Assembly: GCA_019359125.1 (NCBI GenBank)
Contig: JAHHHY010000003.1
Location: 215,853-279,852 of the forward strand
Direction of reading: 5' to 3'
Length of the DNA: 64,000 nt
Source of the DNA: Pleurocapsa minor GSE-CHR-MK 17-07R
GTDB taxonomy: Bacteria; Chloroflexota; Anaerolineae; Aggregatilineales; Phototrophicaceae
A program made the translations under genes and the position numbers. Of this stretch, positions 1-8,809 are shown piece by piece. Below the pieces are notes generated by a model. That model saw only the letters and a program-made list of their open reading frames with translations, searched no databases and was not told the DNA's origin. How positions within the stretch are numbered: position 1 is the stretch's first letter; every line of letters begins with the position of its first letter.

Positions 1-637
1 CAACAGCGGCCAGCAGGGTGGTGAATTCCGGAGCTTCTTCGGCGCTGGCCAGGTCGGTGACCAGCTCAGCCAGGGTGCGGCTTTCCGGCAGAATCACACC
101 GGTGATGACGTGAATCACGCCGTTGGCAGCGGTGATGTCGACGGTCTCGATGATGGCTTCGCCACCATCAACTTCGATGACATTGTCTTCACGCAGAGTG
201 AAGTCGATGTACTGGCCCTGGAGGGATTCCACCGAGATGGTGCTGTTGGCGCCTTCGAACAGGCTGATCAGGTCAGCGCTGGGGACGGTGCCCGAAACGA
301 CGTGGTACAGCAGGATGTTGGTCAGAGCAGCCTGATCTTCCAGCAGAGCAGCGAAAGCTTCTTCACCGAGGGCTTCGGCCACCGCTGCGAAAGCAGCGTC
401 GGTCGGGGCGAACACGGTCAGTTCGGCTTCGGGATCGCTCAGGGCTTCGAGAACTGCGGGATCAGCGAGGCCCACGGCAGCGAGCAGGGTGGAGAATTCC
501 GGGGTTTCTGCGCTGGCGGAAGCGACAACGATTTCAGCAATCGTCAGTTCGCTCATGTCATCCTGTGCGCTGATCGGTGCGGCAAAGGCCGTTACCGAAA
601 GCGCGAGTGCCGAAGCGGCGAGCAATACTTTACGCAT
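1..637 (-). CDS. Secreted fasciclin (FAS1) domain protein, 3' end beyond window
   Basis: The reverse strand reads open from an ATG at 637 to the window edge (212 codons), so the C-terminus is missing. The first 24 residues form a Sec signal peptide (MRKVLLAASALALSVTAFA..., cleavage near AQDD). A FAS1 domain follows, with the LTVFAPTDAAF box, the ILLYHVV box and the ANGVIHVITGVILP end box. A second FAS1 unit appears to begin at the edge (LVTDLASAEEAPEFTTLLAAV). FAS1 proteins are extracellular adhesion modules. GAGGAG lies 8 bases before the start. Family call is firm; the partner or ligand is unknown. Confidence 0.9.
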   Translation of the reverse strand, partial: MRKVLLAASALALSVTAFAAPISAQDDMSELTIAEIVVASASAETPEFSTLLAAVGLADPAVLEALSDPEAELTVFAPTDAAFAAVAEALGEEAFAALLEDQAALTNILLYHVVSGTVPSADLISLFEGANSTISVESLQGQYIDFTLREDNVIEVDGGEAIIETVDITAANGVIHVITGVILPESRTLAELVTDLASAEEAPEFTTLLAAV

Positions 638-850
638 ATTCAAGTGCTCCTCAATCTCAAGATACCGTTAAAAGTCATCGACAGATCATTTCCGTCGAAC
701 TGCCACCATATTGCCTTTGCAATCTAAGTCGAAATCGTGCTGGTCATAAAAATTACGTGAGTAATAATCGGGAGTATTCAGCAAAATTTTCATAAAACGT
801 AGGCTGTTACCTTAAGGAAAACCCTCAATGCCGACTAAACCGCTCATAAA

Positions 851-893
851 GCAAAAAGCTCCCCTGCACGGGAAGCACAGGGGAGCTTTTTGC
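851..893 (-). terminator. Rho-independent terminator of amtB
   Basis: A strong hairpin with a 14-base stem (AAAAAGCTCCCCTG paired with CAGGGGAGCTTTTT) lies 39 bases after the amtB stop. It has T/A tracts on both sides, so it could act in both directions. Confidence 0.85.
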
Positions 894-931
894 TTTGTAT
901 CAGCGTTTATTCTTGTGCTGCTGTCTGTCCG

Positions 932-2401
932 CTAGTCGGCGGCGGCGGGGGCAGCGCTGGGGCTGCGGCCACCGACAGGCCCCGAATGCGCATCGATTTC
1001 CGTCAGCGGCAGAACATCCGGCCAGGCGCTGACACCGTGCTCATAGGCATCGATGTGATCTTCACCGGCGGCATGCACACGCAGGCGCTTGACGGCTTTC
1101 AGGGCCAGGAACACGCCACCCATCGTGACTGCGACCCAGGCGACCGTGCTGACCGAGCCGATCAGCTGCGTGACCAGGATCTGGGCGCTGCCACCGGCCA
1201 CCAGCAGGCCACCAAGGCCGCTGTTGACGTTGGCCGCAAACGGGGTCAGGCTGGGCTCAGCGAACAGGCCAATCGCCAGCGTGCCGAAGATACCGCAGGC
1301 ACCGTGCACCGCGAAGGCACCCACCGGGTCGTCGATCTTGAGCTTCTCCATCAGGTCGGTCACCAGCAGCACCAGCACGCCGCCCAGCACACCGATAATC
1401 AGGCTGGCGACCGGGCTGACGAAGGCGCAGCCAGCGGTGATGGCCACCAGGCCAGCCAGCGAGCCGTTCATCGCGGCCATCAGGTCCCACTTCTTGGTGC
1501 GGAAGTACTGGAACACCATGGCGATCAGCGCGCCAGCGCCAGCGGCCAGCGTAGTATTCAGGGCGACGATGCCCACGACACCCGCATTGCCATACATGCC
1601 CAGCGTGGAGCCGGGGTTAAAGCCGTACCAGCCGAACCACAGAATCATGGTACCAATGACCGCCAGGCCAAAGTTGTGCGGCGCAGTCGCCTTGCCCCAC
1701 ACCTTGCCCTTGCGCGGGCCCAGCAGAATGGCACCCACCAGCGCCGTCACACCACCAACCGTATGGACCACGGTGCTGCCTGCGAAGTCGAAGAAGCCCT
1801 GCTGGAACAGCCAGCCGCCGCCCCACACCCAGTGCACCACCACGGGGTAAACGACTGCCGCGATGATGCCAGAGTAGATCAGGTCACCGACAAAGTCGGT
1901 ACGTTCAGCCATAGCGCCGGTGGCGATCGTGGACGCCGTGGCCGCAAAAGCAAACTGGAAGAAGAACATCGTGAGAACGCTGATATTGCCGTAGTAGATG
2001 GTATCCGCAGCATCTAGACCCGGCATAAACAACGTCGTGCCGAATAACCCGCTGCCATTATCGGCGCCGAAGGCGATGCCGAAACCGACCAGCCAGAAGA
2101 CCACGGCTGTCAGCGCCGCATCGATGAAGTTTTCCAGCAGCGCGTTGACCACGCTGGTCTGGCGGATGAGCCCTGCTTCCAGCATCGCGAAACCGGCCTG
2201 CATGAAGAAGACGATAAAGCCCGCCAGCAGCACCCACGTGGTATCGATGGCGATCTTAAGGGTATTGAATTCATCGAGCGTCACAGTTGCTACAGCGTCG
2301 GCATCCTGTGCGAATGCAAACTGTGTCCCAAATACTGCCATGATTAAGGTGGCGATGCCGATGAACAGTATACGCCGCCAGGTCCGTGCTGATTTGTTCA
2401 T
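932..2401 (-). CDS. amtB: Ammonium transporter (Amt family)
   Basis: 489 aa inner-membrane ammonia/ammonium channel. It has a signal-peptide-like N-terminus (RRILFIGIATLIMAVFG, then AFAQDA), then about 11 membrane helices. Family landmarks are FMQAGFAMLEAGL in the first helix, DFAGSTVVHTVGG with the first pore histidine, and FAVHGACGIFG with the second. A hydrophilic tail of about 50 residues ends in an Ala/Pro-rich stretch. I use the ATG at 2401, preceded by GGGAG, rather than the upstream ATG at 2443, because it places the signal peptide at the N-terminus. No glnB/glnK partner lies beside it, although amt genes are often paired with one. Confidence 0.95.
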   Translation of the reverse strand: MNKSARTWRRILFIGIATLIMAVFGTQFAFAQDADAVATVTLDEFNTLKIAIDTTWVLLAGFIVFFMQAGFAMLEAGLIRQTSVVNALLENFIDAALTAVVFWLVGFGIAFGADNGSGLFGTTLFMPGLDAADTIYYGNISVLTMFFFQFAFAATASTIATGAMAERTDFVGDLIYSGIIAAVVYPVVVHWVWGGGWLFQQGFFDFAGSTVVHTVGGVTALVGAILLGPRKGKVWGKATAPHNFGLAVIGTMILWFGWYGFNPGSTLGMYGNAGVVGIVALNTTLAAGAGALIAMVFQYFRTKKWDLMAAMNGSLAGLVAITAGCAFVSPVASLIIGVLGGVLVLLVTDLMEKLKIDDPVGAFAVHGACGIFGTLAIGLFAEPSLTPFAANVNSGLGGLLVAGGSAQILVTQLIGSVSTVAWVAVTMGGVFLALKAVKRLRVHAAGEDHIDAYEHGVSAWPDVLPLTEIDAHSGPVGGRSPSAAPAAAD

Positions 2402-2724
2402 GTCCCCATACTCCCGTTGCTGAGATGCCTGCCTATGCAGCACAACGCCGTTTGTTTCGGCATTTGCGCATGTGTGGCATCACTATAGCGGGTGCGATTG
2501 GTGACATTTCACATCAAGAAGACATAAATTTTAGGGAGTCCTTTTGTGAGATTGTCACATTCGCACGATGGCATAGCGAAACTGCACAATCACTTTATGA
2601 GCGACTCGTGAAATCTGCCTTGATTTTTGCGCTTCACTTGTGCAGTTTATATACAGACCTTGTAAGAACACCTAAATGACCGGGCAGGCCTGTGCCGACC
2701 GTCCGCGCGCCCGGCTGGGGGTTA
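2402..2724. other. Intergenic region upstream of amtB
   Basis: About 320 bases between the amtB start and the end of the PucR gene. This stretch is clearly more AT-rich than the flanking genes. A TATAGT -10-like box reads toward amtB at 2482-2487, but I see no convincing -35 box 16-18 bases upstream. I see no gene and no clear operator here. Confidence 0.4.
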
Positions 2725-4389
2725 TCAGGAGATATCGCCAAACAGGCGCAGCAGCTTGACGGCCACCTGGGCATTGGTGCGCGTCAGCGGGTCGCCCAGG
2801 TCGATCTGGCAGATTTCACTGATGCGCGCCAGCCGATAGTTCAGCGTGCTGCGGTGAATCATGAGCGTCTCGGCGGTCTGTACGCCGCTGCCGCCCGCAT
2901 CAACGAAGGTCTCCAGCGTGCGGAACAGGTCGGCTCCCTGCTCGTTCTGTAACAGGCGCAGCGCGTCCGTCAGCGGATTGGCCGCCAGGCTGTCCGGCCC
3001 GGCGCGATACAGCGTGTGCAGAAAGCCCAGCCGCTCGAACGATACCACCGGCTGCGTCATGCCCATACGCGAGGCAATCGCCAGCGCGTCCAGGCACTGC
3101 TGATAAGCTGCGGGTGCGTCGTCTGCATGGCGCACCGGCGCGCTGACCGCTACAAACAAGGATGGGGCCTGTGCGTCGGGCGCATCCGGCAGGAACGCCG
3201 CCCCCAGCTCGGCGGCAATCGACTGTGCAGCACCAGCCGCGGCCACCAGCACCACCTGCCCGGCAAACTGCCCCGCGACCACGTTCCAGGCGCGTTCAGT
3301 CGCCAGCCGGTTGACGCGCCGCAGCAGCCCGCTGGACAGGCCCACATCCGGTCGCCCGGGCGCAGCGGCCAGCAGCGCAAACGGCGCGGCCAGGTTCACG
3401 CCATAGCGCAAGGCCTGGTCGATCAGCGCGGCCTGCCGGGCGGGATCGCCGACATCGTCGCCTTTGAGGAGCTGCGAAATCAGCCCGCCTTTCAGCGATG
3501 CCTCGGCGTTCTGCGTGGCCTCTCGGTAGAGCAGCATCAGCGCGGCAATCGTCGCGCCCGTCTCCACCGCCATCTGGTCGAGGTCGGACAGCGGCCGGTC
3601 ATCGGCGATGATCCACACGTAGCCATAGATTTCGCCATGCACGACGATCGGCGCCAGGATGCGCTCCATTTCCAGCCCGACCTCAGGAATCTGCGGCAGA
3701 TGGACAGGCCGCAGCGTGCGCCGGATCGTCTCCAGCACGCCGCGTTCTTCGAGTGTGCGAATCAGGTGCGGATTGGTGCGGCCTTCGCTGAGCGTATAGC
3801 GGCGCGCCTCGTCCACATCGGCGATATTGTGGCTGGCCAGGCTCTCGAAGCTCTCGTTCTCGATGCTGATGCTCTGGCCGATCAGCCCGGCCAGCGTTTC
3901 GGCCAGCTCCTGCAAGTCACCGCCGTCCAGCACCAGCCGCGTGAGCTGCGAATTGATATCCATGGCGCGCTGCTTGAGCAGCATCGTCTGCTGCGAGATG
4001 CGCTCGTTGATGGCGCGTGCCACCTCGACAAAGCGGGTGGTATACGGGATTTCGATCAGGGGGAAGCCGCATGCCTCGGCAGTCTCGCGTAATACGGCGG
4101 GTGTCGCCTCGGAATAGCGGCCGACCGCCACGACCAGCCCGGCGACGTCTTTATCGGCCATCGCCCGGACATAGGCCTGTTGTTCGCCCTCGGTTTCGGG
4201 CAGCGTGTACGGCGTGGTCAGCACCAGCTCGCCGCCATTCAGCCAGTCCGGCGCATCCGGCACACCGGCGACATGCACCCAGCCGACGCGGCGCGACAGT
4301 CCTGCGCGTCCGGCGACCACCTGCGCCCCGGCAAACACGGGCATGCCCAGCGCGTCGGATACAGTCAGCACGATGGATTGATCGGTCAT
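2725..4389 (-). CDS. PucR-family transcriptional regulator
   Basis: 554 aa cytoplasmic regulator. Residues about 8-125 match the PucR N-terminal purine-catabolism regulator domain (SDALGMPVFAGAQVVAG, then GWVHVAGVPDAPDWLNGGELVLTT, quoted in parts). The middle resembles a GAF-like sensor region. Residues about 485-545 form the HTH_30 domain (ETLMIHRSTLNYRLARI, then DPLTRTNAQVAVKLL). PucR-type proteins control purine, amino acid or other nitrogen-source genes. Its place next to amtB fits a nitrogen role, but that is inference. It is divergent from the beta-propeller gene. Confidence 0.9.
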   Translation of the reverse strand: MTDQSIVLTVSDALGMPVFAGAQVVAGRAGLSRRVGWVHVAGVPDAPDWLNGGELVLTTPYTLPETEGEQQAYVRAMADKDVAGLVVAVGRYSEATPAVLRETAEACGFPLIEIPYTTRFVEVARAINERISQQTMLLKQRAMDINSQLTRLVLDGGDLQELAETLAGLIGQSISIENESFESLASHNIADVDEARRYTLSEGRTNPHLIRTLEERGVLETIRRTLRPVHLPQIPEVGLEMERILAPIVVHGEIYGYVWIIADDRPLSDLDQMAVETGATIAALMLLYREATQNAEASLKGGLISQLLKGDDVGDPARQAALIDQALRYGVNLAAPFALLAAAPGRPDVGLSSGLLRRVNRLATERAWNVVAGQFAGQVVLVAAAGAAQSIAAELGAAFLPDAPDAQAPSLFVAVSAPVRHADDAPAAYQQCLDALAIASRMGMTQPVVSFERLGFLHTLYRAGPDSLAANPLTDALRLLQNEQGADLFRTLETFVDAGGSGVQTAETLMIHRSTLNYRLARISEICQIDLGDPLTRTNAQVAVKLLRLFGDIS

Positions 4390-4690
4390 GAGTGGGCGGG
4401 CCTCCGGACGATGGGGCCAGGCTGCGTCACGGCATGGTTTCAGGGCAGCGGCGACCGTCGTCGACCCTCATTTATACCGCATCGCGCCTGCCCCGGCGAA
4501 GGCTGTGCGGGAACGGCGCACTCAGGGGATGCTGAAGATTTCCTCAGCGATGGCCAACCTATTGGCAATAATGAGCAACGCCCAGCCTGCACTTCCCCAA
4601 CAAATCGGCACCGTCGCGTTCGCCATGATGAAAAACAGGGGACAATGTCGTTGGGTATGGTTTAGCCTAGCAGAATGCAGGGTGCCAGAA
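4390..4690. other. Divergent intergenic region between PucR and beta-propeller genes
   Basis: About 300 bases. The + frame is open back to 4388, but its translation (Arg/Ala-rich, no domain) looks non-coding up to the ATG at 4691. The region must hold the promoters of both divergent genes. I find no strong -35/-10 pair or clear operator palindrome. Confidence 0.4.
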
Positions 4691-5785
4691 ATGAACAAGA
4701 CGCTGATCTTTCACAGGCGCTGGCGCAATGCGCTCGTCATCGTTGTGATGCTGTTGATTCTGCTGGGTATCGGGGTGGTGCTGTTGGTTCGGCCTGAGAT
4801 GCCTCCCAGCGGCAGCCTCCTGATTTCTGTGGAAGAAAACATTGTGCGGCGATGGATCCTGGTAGATATAGCCACTGGAACCTATCACGACTGGGCGGAT
4901 GACATTGACGTTGTACTGCCAGCAGGAAGTTCAGACCTGCAAATCTCGCCCGATCGTCGTCAGATTGCGTTCCCAGTTTTCGATGCACCGTCAGACACGA
5001 TGCGCATCTTCCTCGTGAATGCTGACGGCTCAAACCTGCATCCGATTTCTGCAGGCGATGGGCGCGACCACAGTCCGCAATGGTCACCAGACAGCCGCAC
5101 GATCGTGTTTTCACGCAGCAGCAATTACCTTTCAGCCCTGTTCCTGCTGGATGTCGCCACCCAGACCGAGGAGCAGATCACAGCTTTCACCAATGATATT
5201 CATGCGAACTGGTCACCGGACGGCGCACGCATCGTCTTTACAACGTCGCGTGACGGATTTCAGGAACTCTACAGCTATGAGATGGCAAGCGGGGAATCCA
5301 TACGTTTGACACGCAATGAATTGCAGAATGACCTTAATGCTGCTTTCTCACCTGATGGAAGGCACATCGCCTACATGAGCAATTATTCGGTAGGTGATGG
5401 CACAGGTGAAATCTGGGTCATGGATGCTGATGGCACCAACCAACAACGCATCACCGACAATGAAGTCGATGATGTCAATCCAGTATGGACTCCAGATAGC
5501 CGTGCTATCGTGTTTACACAAACGAGCAGCGACCGTACAGGCGGTGATCTTTGGCGGTACTGGATACAGACAGGTGAGTCTGAGCGGCTCACGAATGCCG
5601 GCGGATATGAATTGGCGCCTGTATTTTCCGCAGACTCGAACTATATGGCATACATCACTGATATACGTGGGCGCGAACGCGGGCTGGATTTGCTCAATCT
5701 GAGAACACTGGAGTCAAAGCCGCTGTTTGCTGAAGAGAATGTCCGAGTCTGGTTTATCAGTCGCTGGATGAATCCGTCGCCATAG
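4691..5785 (+). CDS. Membrane-anchored TolB/PD40 beta-propeller protein
   Basis: 364 aa. A basic N-terminus and one hydrophobic helix (residues about 12-34) anchor the protein. The rest is a series of WD40-like PD40 blades, each with the form SPDGxxIAF/VF plus a WxxDxDGT-like strand (SPDRRQIAF, WSPDSRTIVFSRS, WSPDGARIVFTTSRDG, FSPDGRHIAYMS, WTPDSRAIVFTQ). The family includes TolB C-terminal propellers and DPP4-type propellers. No catalytic domain is attached, so a binding or scaffold role outside the membrane is likely. I start at MNKTL because the upstream frame has no domain signal. Codons are visibly less GC-biased than in neighbours. Confidence 0.8.
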   Translation: MNKTLIFHRRWRNALVIVVMLLILLGIGVVLLVRPEMPPSGSLLISVEENIVRRWILVDIATGTYHDWADDIDVVLPAGSSDLQISPDRRQIAFPVFDAPSDTMRIFLVNADGSNLHPISAGDGRDHSPQWSPDSRTIVFSRSSNYLSALFLLDVATQTEEQITAFTNDIHANWSPDGARIVFTTSRDGFQELYSYEMASGESIRLTRNELQNDLNAAFSPDGRHIAYMSNYSVGDGTGEIWVMDADGTNQQRITDNEVDDVNPVWTPDSRAIVFTQTSSDRTGGDLWRYWIQTGESERLTNAGGYELAPVFSADSNYMAYITDIRGRERGLDLLNLRTLESKPLFAEENVRVWFISRWMNPSP

Positions 5786-5787
5786 CA

Positions 5788-6282
5788 TCATTCCGGCAGG
5801 GCGCGCACGCGGCGGATCAGTTCTGAGGTGCTGTGGCCCGGCAGATAGTCGATCAGCACCACGCGCCCGCCGTAGGCTTCCACGGGGGCACGCTCTGGCA
5901 GCGGCTTGGCATCAGCACCAGGCACGGGCGCATAATCCCCACCCTTCACGTAGATGTCCGGGCGCAGCGTCTCCACCACGGCAATCGCGGTATCCGCCTC
6001 GAAAATCAGCACGCCAGACACAGGGGCCAGCGCAGCCAGCAGGCGGGCGCGCTCGTGGGCGGGCACCAGCGGGCGCCCTGCCCCCTTCAGCCGCGTCGTG
6101 CTGGCATCGCCATTGACAGCCACCAGCAGCGCATCGCCCAGCGCGCGCGCCTTCTCCAGATAATCGAGATGGCCCACATGCAGCAGGTCAAAGTGGCCGT
6201 TGGTCAGCACCAGCGCGCCGCCCGCGTCGTGCACGGACTGGCGAAATGCGACCGCCTCGGAAAGCGTCAGGATGCGCGACAT
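5788..6282 (-). CDS. RfaE2-type nucleotidyltransferase (HIGH family)
   Basis: 164 aa cytidylyltransferase-fold enzyme. NGHFDLLHVGHLDYLEKAR holds the HxGH nucleotide-binding motif, RPDIYVKGGDY the second conserved segment, and LPGHSTSELIRRV the ISTTxxI-like C-terminal motif. The closest family is the RfaE C-terminal domain, D-glycero-beta-D-manno-heptose 1-phosphate adenylyltransferase, which makes ADP-heptose. No other heptose genes are in the window, so the substrate could differ. The ATG at 6282 with TGAGG upstream is preferred over 6360, which would run into the tRNA. It ends 2 bases from the convergent propeller gene. Confidence 0.85.
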   Translation of the reverse strand: MSRILTLSEAVAFRQSVHDAGGALVLTNGHFDLLHVGHLDYLEKARALGDALLVAVNGDASTTRLKGAGRPLVPAHERARLLAALAPVSGVLIFEADTAIAVVETLRPDIYVKGGDYAPVPGADAKPLPERAPVEAYGGRVVLIDYLPGHSTSELIRRVRALPE

Positions 6283-6332
6283 GGCCTCAGGGTCAGTTGA
6301 AAGGATGCAAGGGTATTCAGAAAGGATGTCAT

Positions 6333-6418
6333 TGGTGAGGCTGGTGGGACTCGAACCCACACGCTCGTAGGAGCAAAAGTTTTTAAGACTTTCGTGTCTG
6401 CCGTTCCACCACAGCCCC
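6333..6418 (-). tRNA. tRNA-Leu (anticodon UAA)
   Basis: Class II tRNA with an 86-base span including an encoded CCA. The acceptor GGGGCTG pairs with CAGCCTC (one G-T wobble). The anticodon stem AAAGT/ACTTT encloses the loop CTTAAAA with anticodon TAA (positions 6383-6385 on the + strand). A long variable arm (GCTCCTACGAGC) and the T arm GTGGG-TTCGAGT-CCCAC follow. Confidence 0.95.
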
Positions 6419-6430
6419 CAATTGCGGTTC

Positions 6431-6460
6431 AGTCTAGCATGAACGCGCGCGCATCGTCAA
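6431..6460 (-). promoter_or_regulatory. Sigma70-type promoter of tRNA-Leu
   Basis: Reading on the minus strand, TTGACG (6460-6455) and TAGACT (6436-6431) are separated by 18 bases and lie just upstream of the tRNA. Confidence 0.7.
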
Positions 6461-6555
6461 TTGTGCGGGGGAAAGACTGGCTGTCGTCATCTGGCGCTGC
6501 GGGCGTATAATATTCCGCAGTGAAAAATGAACCTGATAGTCGCGAGGAATATCAC

Positions 6556-7119
6556 ATGGCTGTGCGTGAAATTGTGCGCCTGGACAACCCGGTGCTGCGC
6601 AAGCGTGCGCTCAAAGTAACCGCTTTCGACAACAGTCTTCAGCGTCTGGTGGATGACATGCTCGACACGCTGGACAAGGCCGAGGGCGTCGGCCTGGCTG
6701 CCCCGCAGGTCGCTGTGCCGCAGCGCCTGATCATCGTGCGCCTGGGCGACGACGAGGCCAGCCGCGAGGAATATGGCGAGGACGCCGGCAAGCTGTTTGT
6801 CGTCGCCAACCCCGAATATGTCAAGGTGAGCAAGAAGCAGGTCGAAGGCGTCGAGGCCTGCCTGAGCATCCCTGGCTTCTTCGGCACGGTCGACCGCCAC
6901 GAAGAAGTGATCGTGCGCGGGCTGGACCGCTACGGCAAGCCGCAGCGCATCAAGGCCAAAGGCTGGCTGGCGCGCGTCTTCCAGCACGAAATCGACCATC
7001 TGGACGGGCGCCTGTATATCGATATCGCCTCGGACGTGTGGTCTGAAAAAGATATCGAGGAAGCCGAGGCTGAAAAGGCCGCCGCCGCGCAGGAAGAACA
7101 GCAGTCCGCACAATCCTAA
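6556..7119 (+). CDS. def: Peptide deformylase
   Basis: 187 aa metalloenzyme that removes the N-formyl group from nascent proteins. Motif 1 is GVGLAAPQ. Motif 2 is EACLS, where the family norm is EGCLS, and it still carries the metal-ligand Cys. Motif 3 is QHEIDHLDG with the HExxH pair and catalytic Glu. An acidic insert of about 15 residues lies before KLFVVANPE, and the C-terminus is an acidic/Ala helix. The ATG at 6556 with GAGGA upstream is preferred over 6520. A TATAAT box at 6506-6511 is a likely -10. It starts a co-directional run with ppk2 and the cupin gene. Confidence 0.93.
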   Translation: MAVREIVRLDNPVLRKRALKVTAFDNSLQRLVDDMLDTLDKAEGVGLAAPQVAVPQRLIIVRLGDDEASREEYGEDAGKLFVVANPEYVKVSKKQVEGVEACLSIPGFFGTVDRHEEVIVRGLDRYGKPQRIKAKGWLARVFQHEIDHLDGRLYIDIASDVWSEKDIEEAEAEKAAAAQEEQQSAQS

Positions 7120-7140
7120 CTTAACCTTCAGGGAGGCCCC

Positions 7141-7986
7141 ATGCCATCTGCCACACTGGTAAAGCCAGGCTCAAAAGTCAGCCTGAAAGACATCTCGCCG
7201 GATTACGCGGGTCCGCAGACCAAAGAGGAAGCCGAGGCCCGCCTGAATACCCTGCGCGGTGAGCTGGAAGCCCAGCAGGAGATCATGTATGCGGCAGGAG
7301 AGCACAGCCTGCTGGTGATCTTTCAGGGCATGGACACATCGGGCAAAGATGGCGCGATTCGCGGGGTATTTGGCGATGTCAACCCGGCCGGCTGCCGCGT
7401 CGAGTCGTTCAAGGTGCCCACGGAAGAAGAACGCGCCCACGATTTCCTGTGGCGCGTGCACAAGGTGACGCCGCGCCGGGGCATGACCGCCGTGTTCAAC
7501 CGGTCACATTATGAGGATGTGCTGGTGGTGCGCGTGCACGACCTGGTGCCGAAAAAGGTGTGGAAGAAACGCTACGACACGATCAACCAGTTTGAGGCGA
7601 TGCTGGCCGACAGCAACACCATCATCCTGAAGTTTTTCCTGCATATCTCCAAAGAGGAACAGGAAAAACGCCTGATCGCGCGCGAAGGTGATGTCGAGAA
7701 GGCCTGGAAGCTGTCCGCCGCCGACTGGCGCGAGCGCGACTACTGGGACGAGTACCAGGCAGCCTACGAAGATGCCCTGGGCAAATGCAGCACAGACGTC
7801 GCCCCGTGGTACATCGTGCCCGCCAACCGCAAGTGGTACCGCAATCTGGTCATCGCCGAAACGGTGGTGGAGGCCGTCAAAGGCTATCGGAAAGAATGGG
7901 CCAGGACGCTGGAGATGATGAGCCAGGAACGCCTGGCCGAGCTGCACGCGTATCGCGCCCAACAGCAGGCACAGCAGAAAGGCTGA
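7141..7986 (+). CDS. ppk2: Polyphosphate kinase 2 family (polyP:nucleotide phosphotransferase)
   Basis: 281 aa. PPK2 enzymes use inorganic polyphosphate to phosphorylate AMP, ADP or GDP in the cytoplasm. Diagnostic pieces are the Walker A GMDTSGKDG at about residue 63, the lid region VPTEEERAHDFLWRVHK, the Walker B-like FNRSHYEDVLVVRVH, and the C-terminal APWYIVPANRKWYRNLVI. The length fits single-domain PPK2 enzymes; the subclass and thus substrate (AMP or ADP) cannot be fixed by eye. GGGAGG precedes the ATG. It is 21 bases after def and 7 bases before the cupin gene, so one operon is likely. Confidence 0.92.
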   Translation: MPSATLVKPGSKVSLKDISPDYAGPQTKEEAEARLNTLRGELEAQQEIMYAAGEHSLLVIFQGMDTSGKDGAIRGVFGDVNPAGCRVESFKVPTEEERAHDFLWRVHKVTPRRGMTAVFNRSHYEDVLVVRVHDLVPKKVWKKRYDTINQFEAMLADSNTIILKFFLHISKEEQEKRLIAREGDVEKAWKLSAADWRERDYWDEYQAAYEDALGKCSTDVAPWYIVPANRKWYRNLVIAETVVEAVKGYRKEWARTLEMMSQERLAELHAYRAQQQAQQKG

Positions 7987-7993
7987 ACGGAGC

Positions 7994-8521
7994 ATGGTGC
8001 AGTTTGAAGGCAAAAAGGACGCGCAGAAGATCACGGCGGAGGGCAAGCCAGTCCATAAACTGATCGATGGCGTGGTCATGCGCCAGACGATCACCCATAT
8101 GGACAACCGCGGCACGCTGTGCGAGGTGTATGACCCGCGCTGGGCCATCAGTGATCTGCCCGTCGTGTATATCTACCAGTTCACCATTATGCCAGGCATC
8201 GTCAAAGGCTGGGCCAAACACCTGAAGAAAGACGACCGCATTTTCGTGACCAAAGGGCGCGTGCGCATCGGCCTGTACGACGATCGGCCAGAATCGCCCA
8301 CCTATAAAATGACCAATGACCTGTACCTGAGCGACCTGCACCGCTCGCTGATTATCATCCCAAAGGGTGTGTATCACGCGTTGCAATGCGTGGGCAGCGA
8401 AGAAGCCATGTGCATCAGCATGCCCACCGTGGCCTATGCGTACGAGGACCCGGATGTGTATCGCCTGCCGCCGGATACCGACCTGATCCCGCTCGATTTC
8501 AGGCCTATCCTGGGTGGCTGA
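7994..8521 (+). CDS. RmlC-like cupin (dTDP-sugar epimerase-like)
   Basis: 175 aa, single cupin barrel. MPGIVKGWAKHLKKDDRIF followed by VTKGRVRIGLYDDR resembles the strand order of dTDP-4-dehydrorhamnose 3,5-epimerases. IIIPKGVYHALQCVG and the tail YEDPDVYRLPPDTDLIPLDF fit the same family. A His and a Tyr sit near the expected catalytic positions, but the usual RGLHYQ is replaced by KGWAKH, so substrate and even epimerase activity are uncertain. No other rhamnose genes are nearby. ACGGAG lies close to the ATG. Confidence 0.75.
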   Translation: MVQFEGKKDAQKITAEGKPVHKLIDGVVMRQTITHMDNRGTLCEVYDPRWAISDLPVVYIYQFTIMPGIVKGWAKHLKKDDRIFVTKGRVRIGLYDDRPESPTYKMTNDLYLSDLHRSLIIIPKGVYHALQCVGSEEAMCISMPTVAYAYEDPDVYRLPPDTDLIPLDFRPILGG

Positions 8522-8544
8522 GGCCCGGCCTTAAAGATCAAGTG

Positions 8545-8693
8545 AACCGCCAGGACGCCAAGAGTGCCAAGGCTTGATAGATAGAAGCGGTTTGGTCGCA
8601 GAACAGCCAAATCAACCGTCTGTAATGAAAGTCAATATTTACTAAGTCGCCTCTTGTTCTTTATGTCCTGGCGCTCTTGGCGTCCTGGCGGTT
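8545..8693. repeat. Inverted-repeat intergenic element (MITE-like)
   Basis: Two arms of about 27 bases (AACCGCCAGGACGCCAAGAG at 8545-8564 and its complement at 8674-8693) face each other across about 95 AT-richer bases. They differ at about 2 positions. There is no ORF inside. It could be a small non-autonomous mobile element or a palindromic intergenic repeat. Confidence 0.7.
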
Positions 8694-8756
8694 AATCGTT
8701 CTTTCGCTTCCCAAGCGTAACGCCGTTGGGCGGCTGACGGCCCCACACGAGCATAC

Positions 8757-8796
8757 AAAAAGCCCCTCAAGCTTGATTGCAAGCTGAGGGGCTTTT
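8757..8796 (-). terminator. Rho-independent terminator of pepF
   Basis: The hairpin AAAAAGCCCCTCA...TGAGGGGCTTTTT with an inner AAGCTTG/CAAGCT extension lies 14 bases beyond the pepF stop. A-rich and T-rich flanks allow function in both directions. Confidence 0.85.
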
Positions 8797-8809
8797 TCAT
8801 CTCTTCAGG

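Noticed and set aside
890-2017. Long + strand ORF opposite amtB
   Set aside because: His/Gln/Asp-rich composition with no domain; it is the antisense frame of a clear amtB gene.
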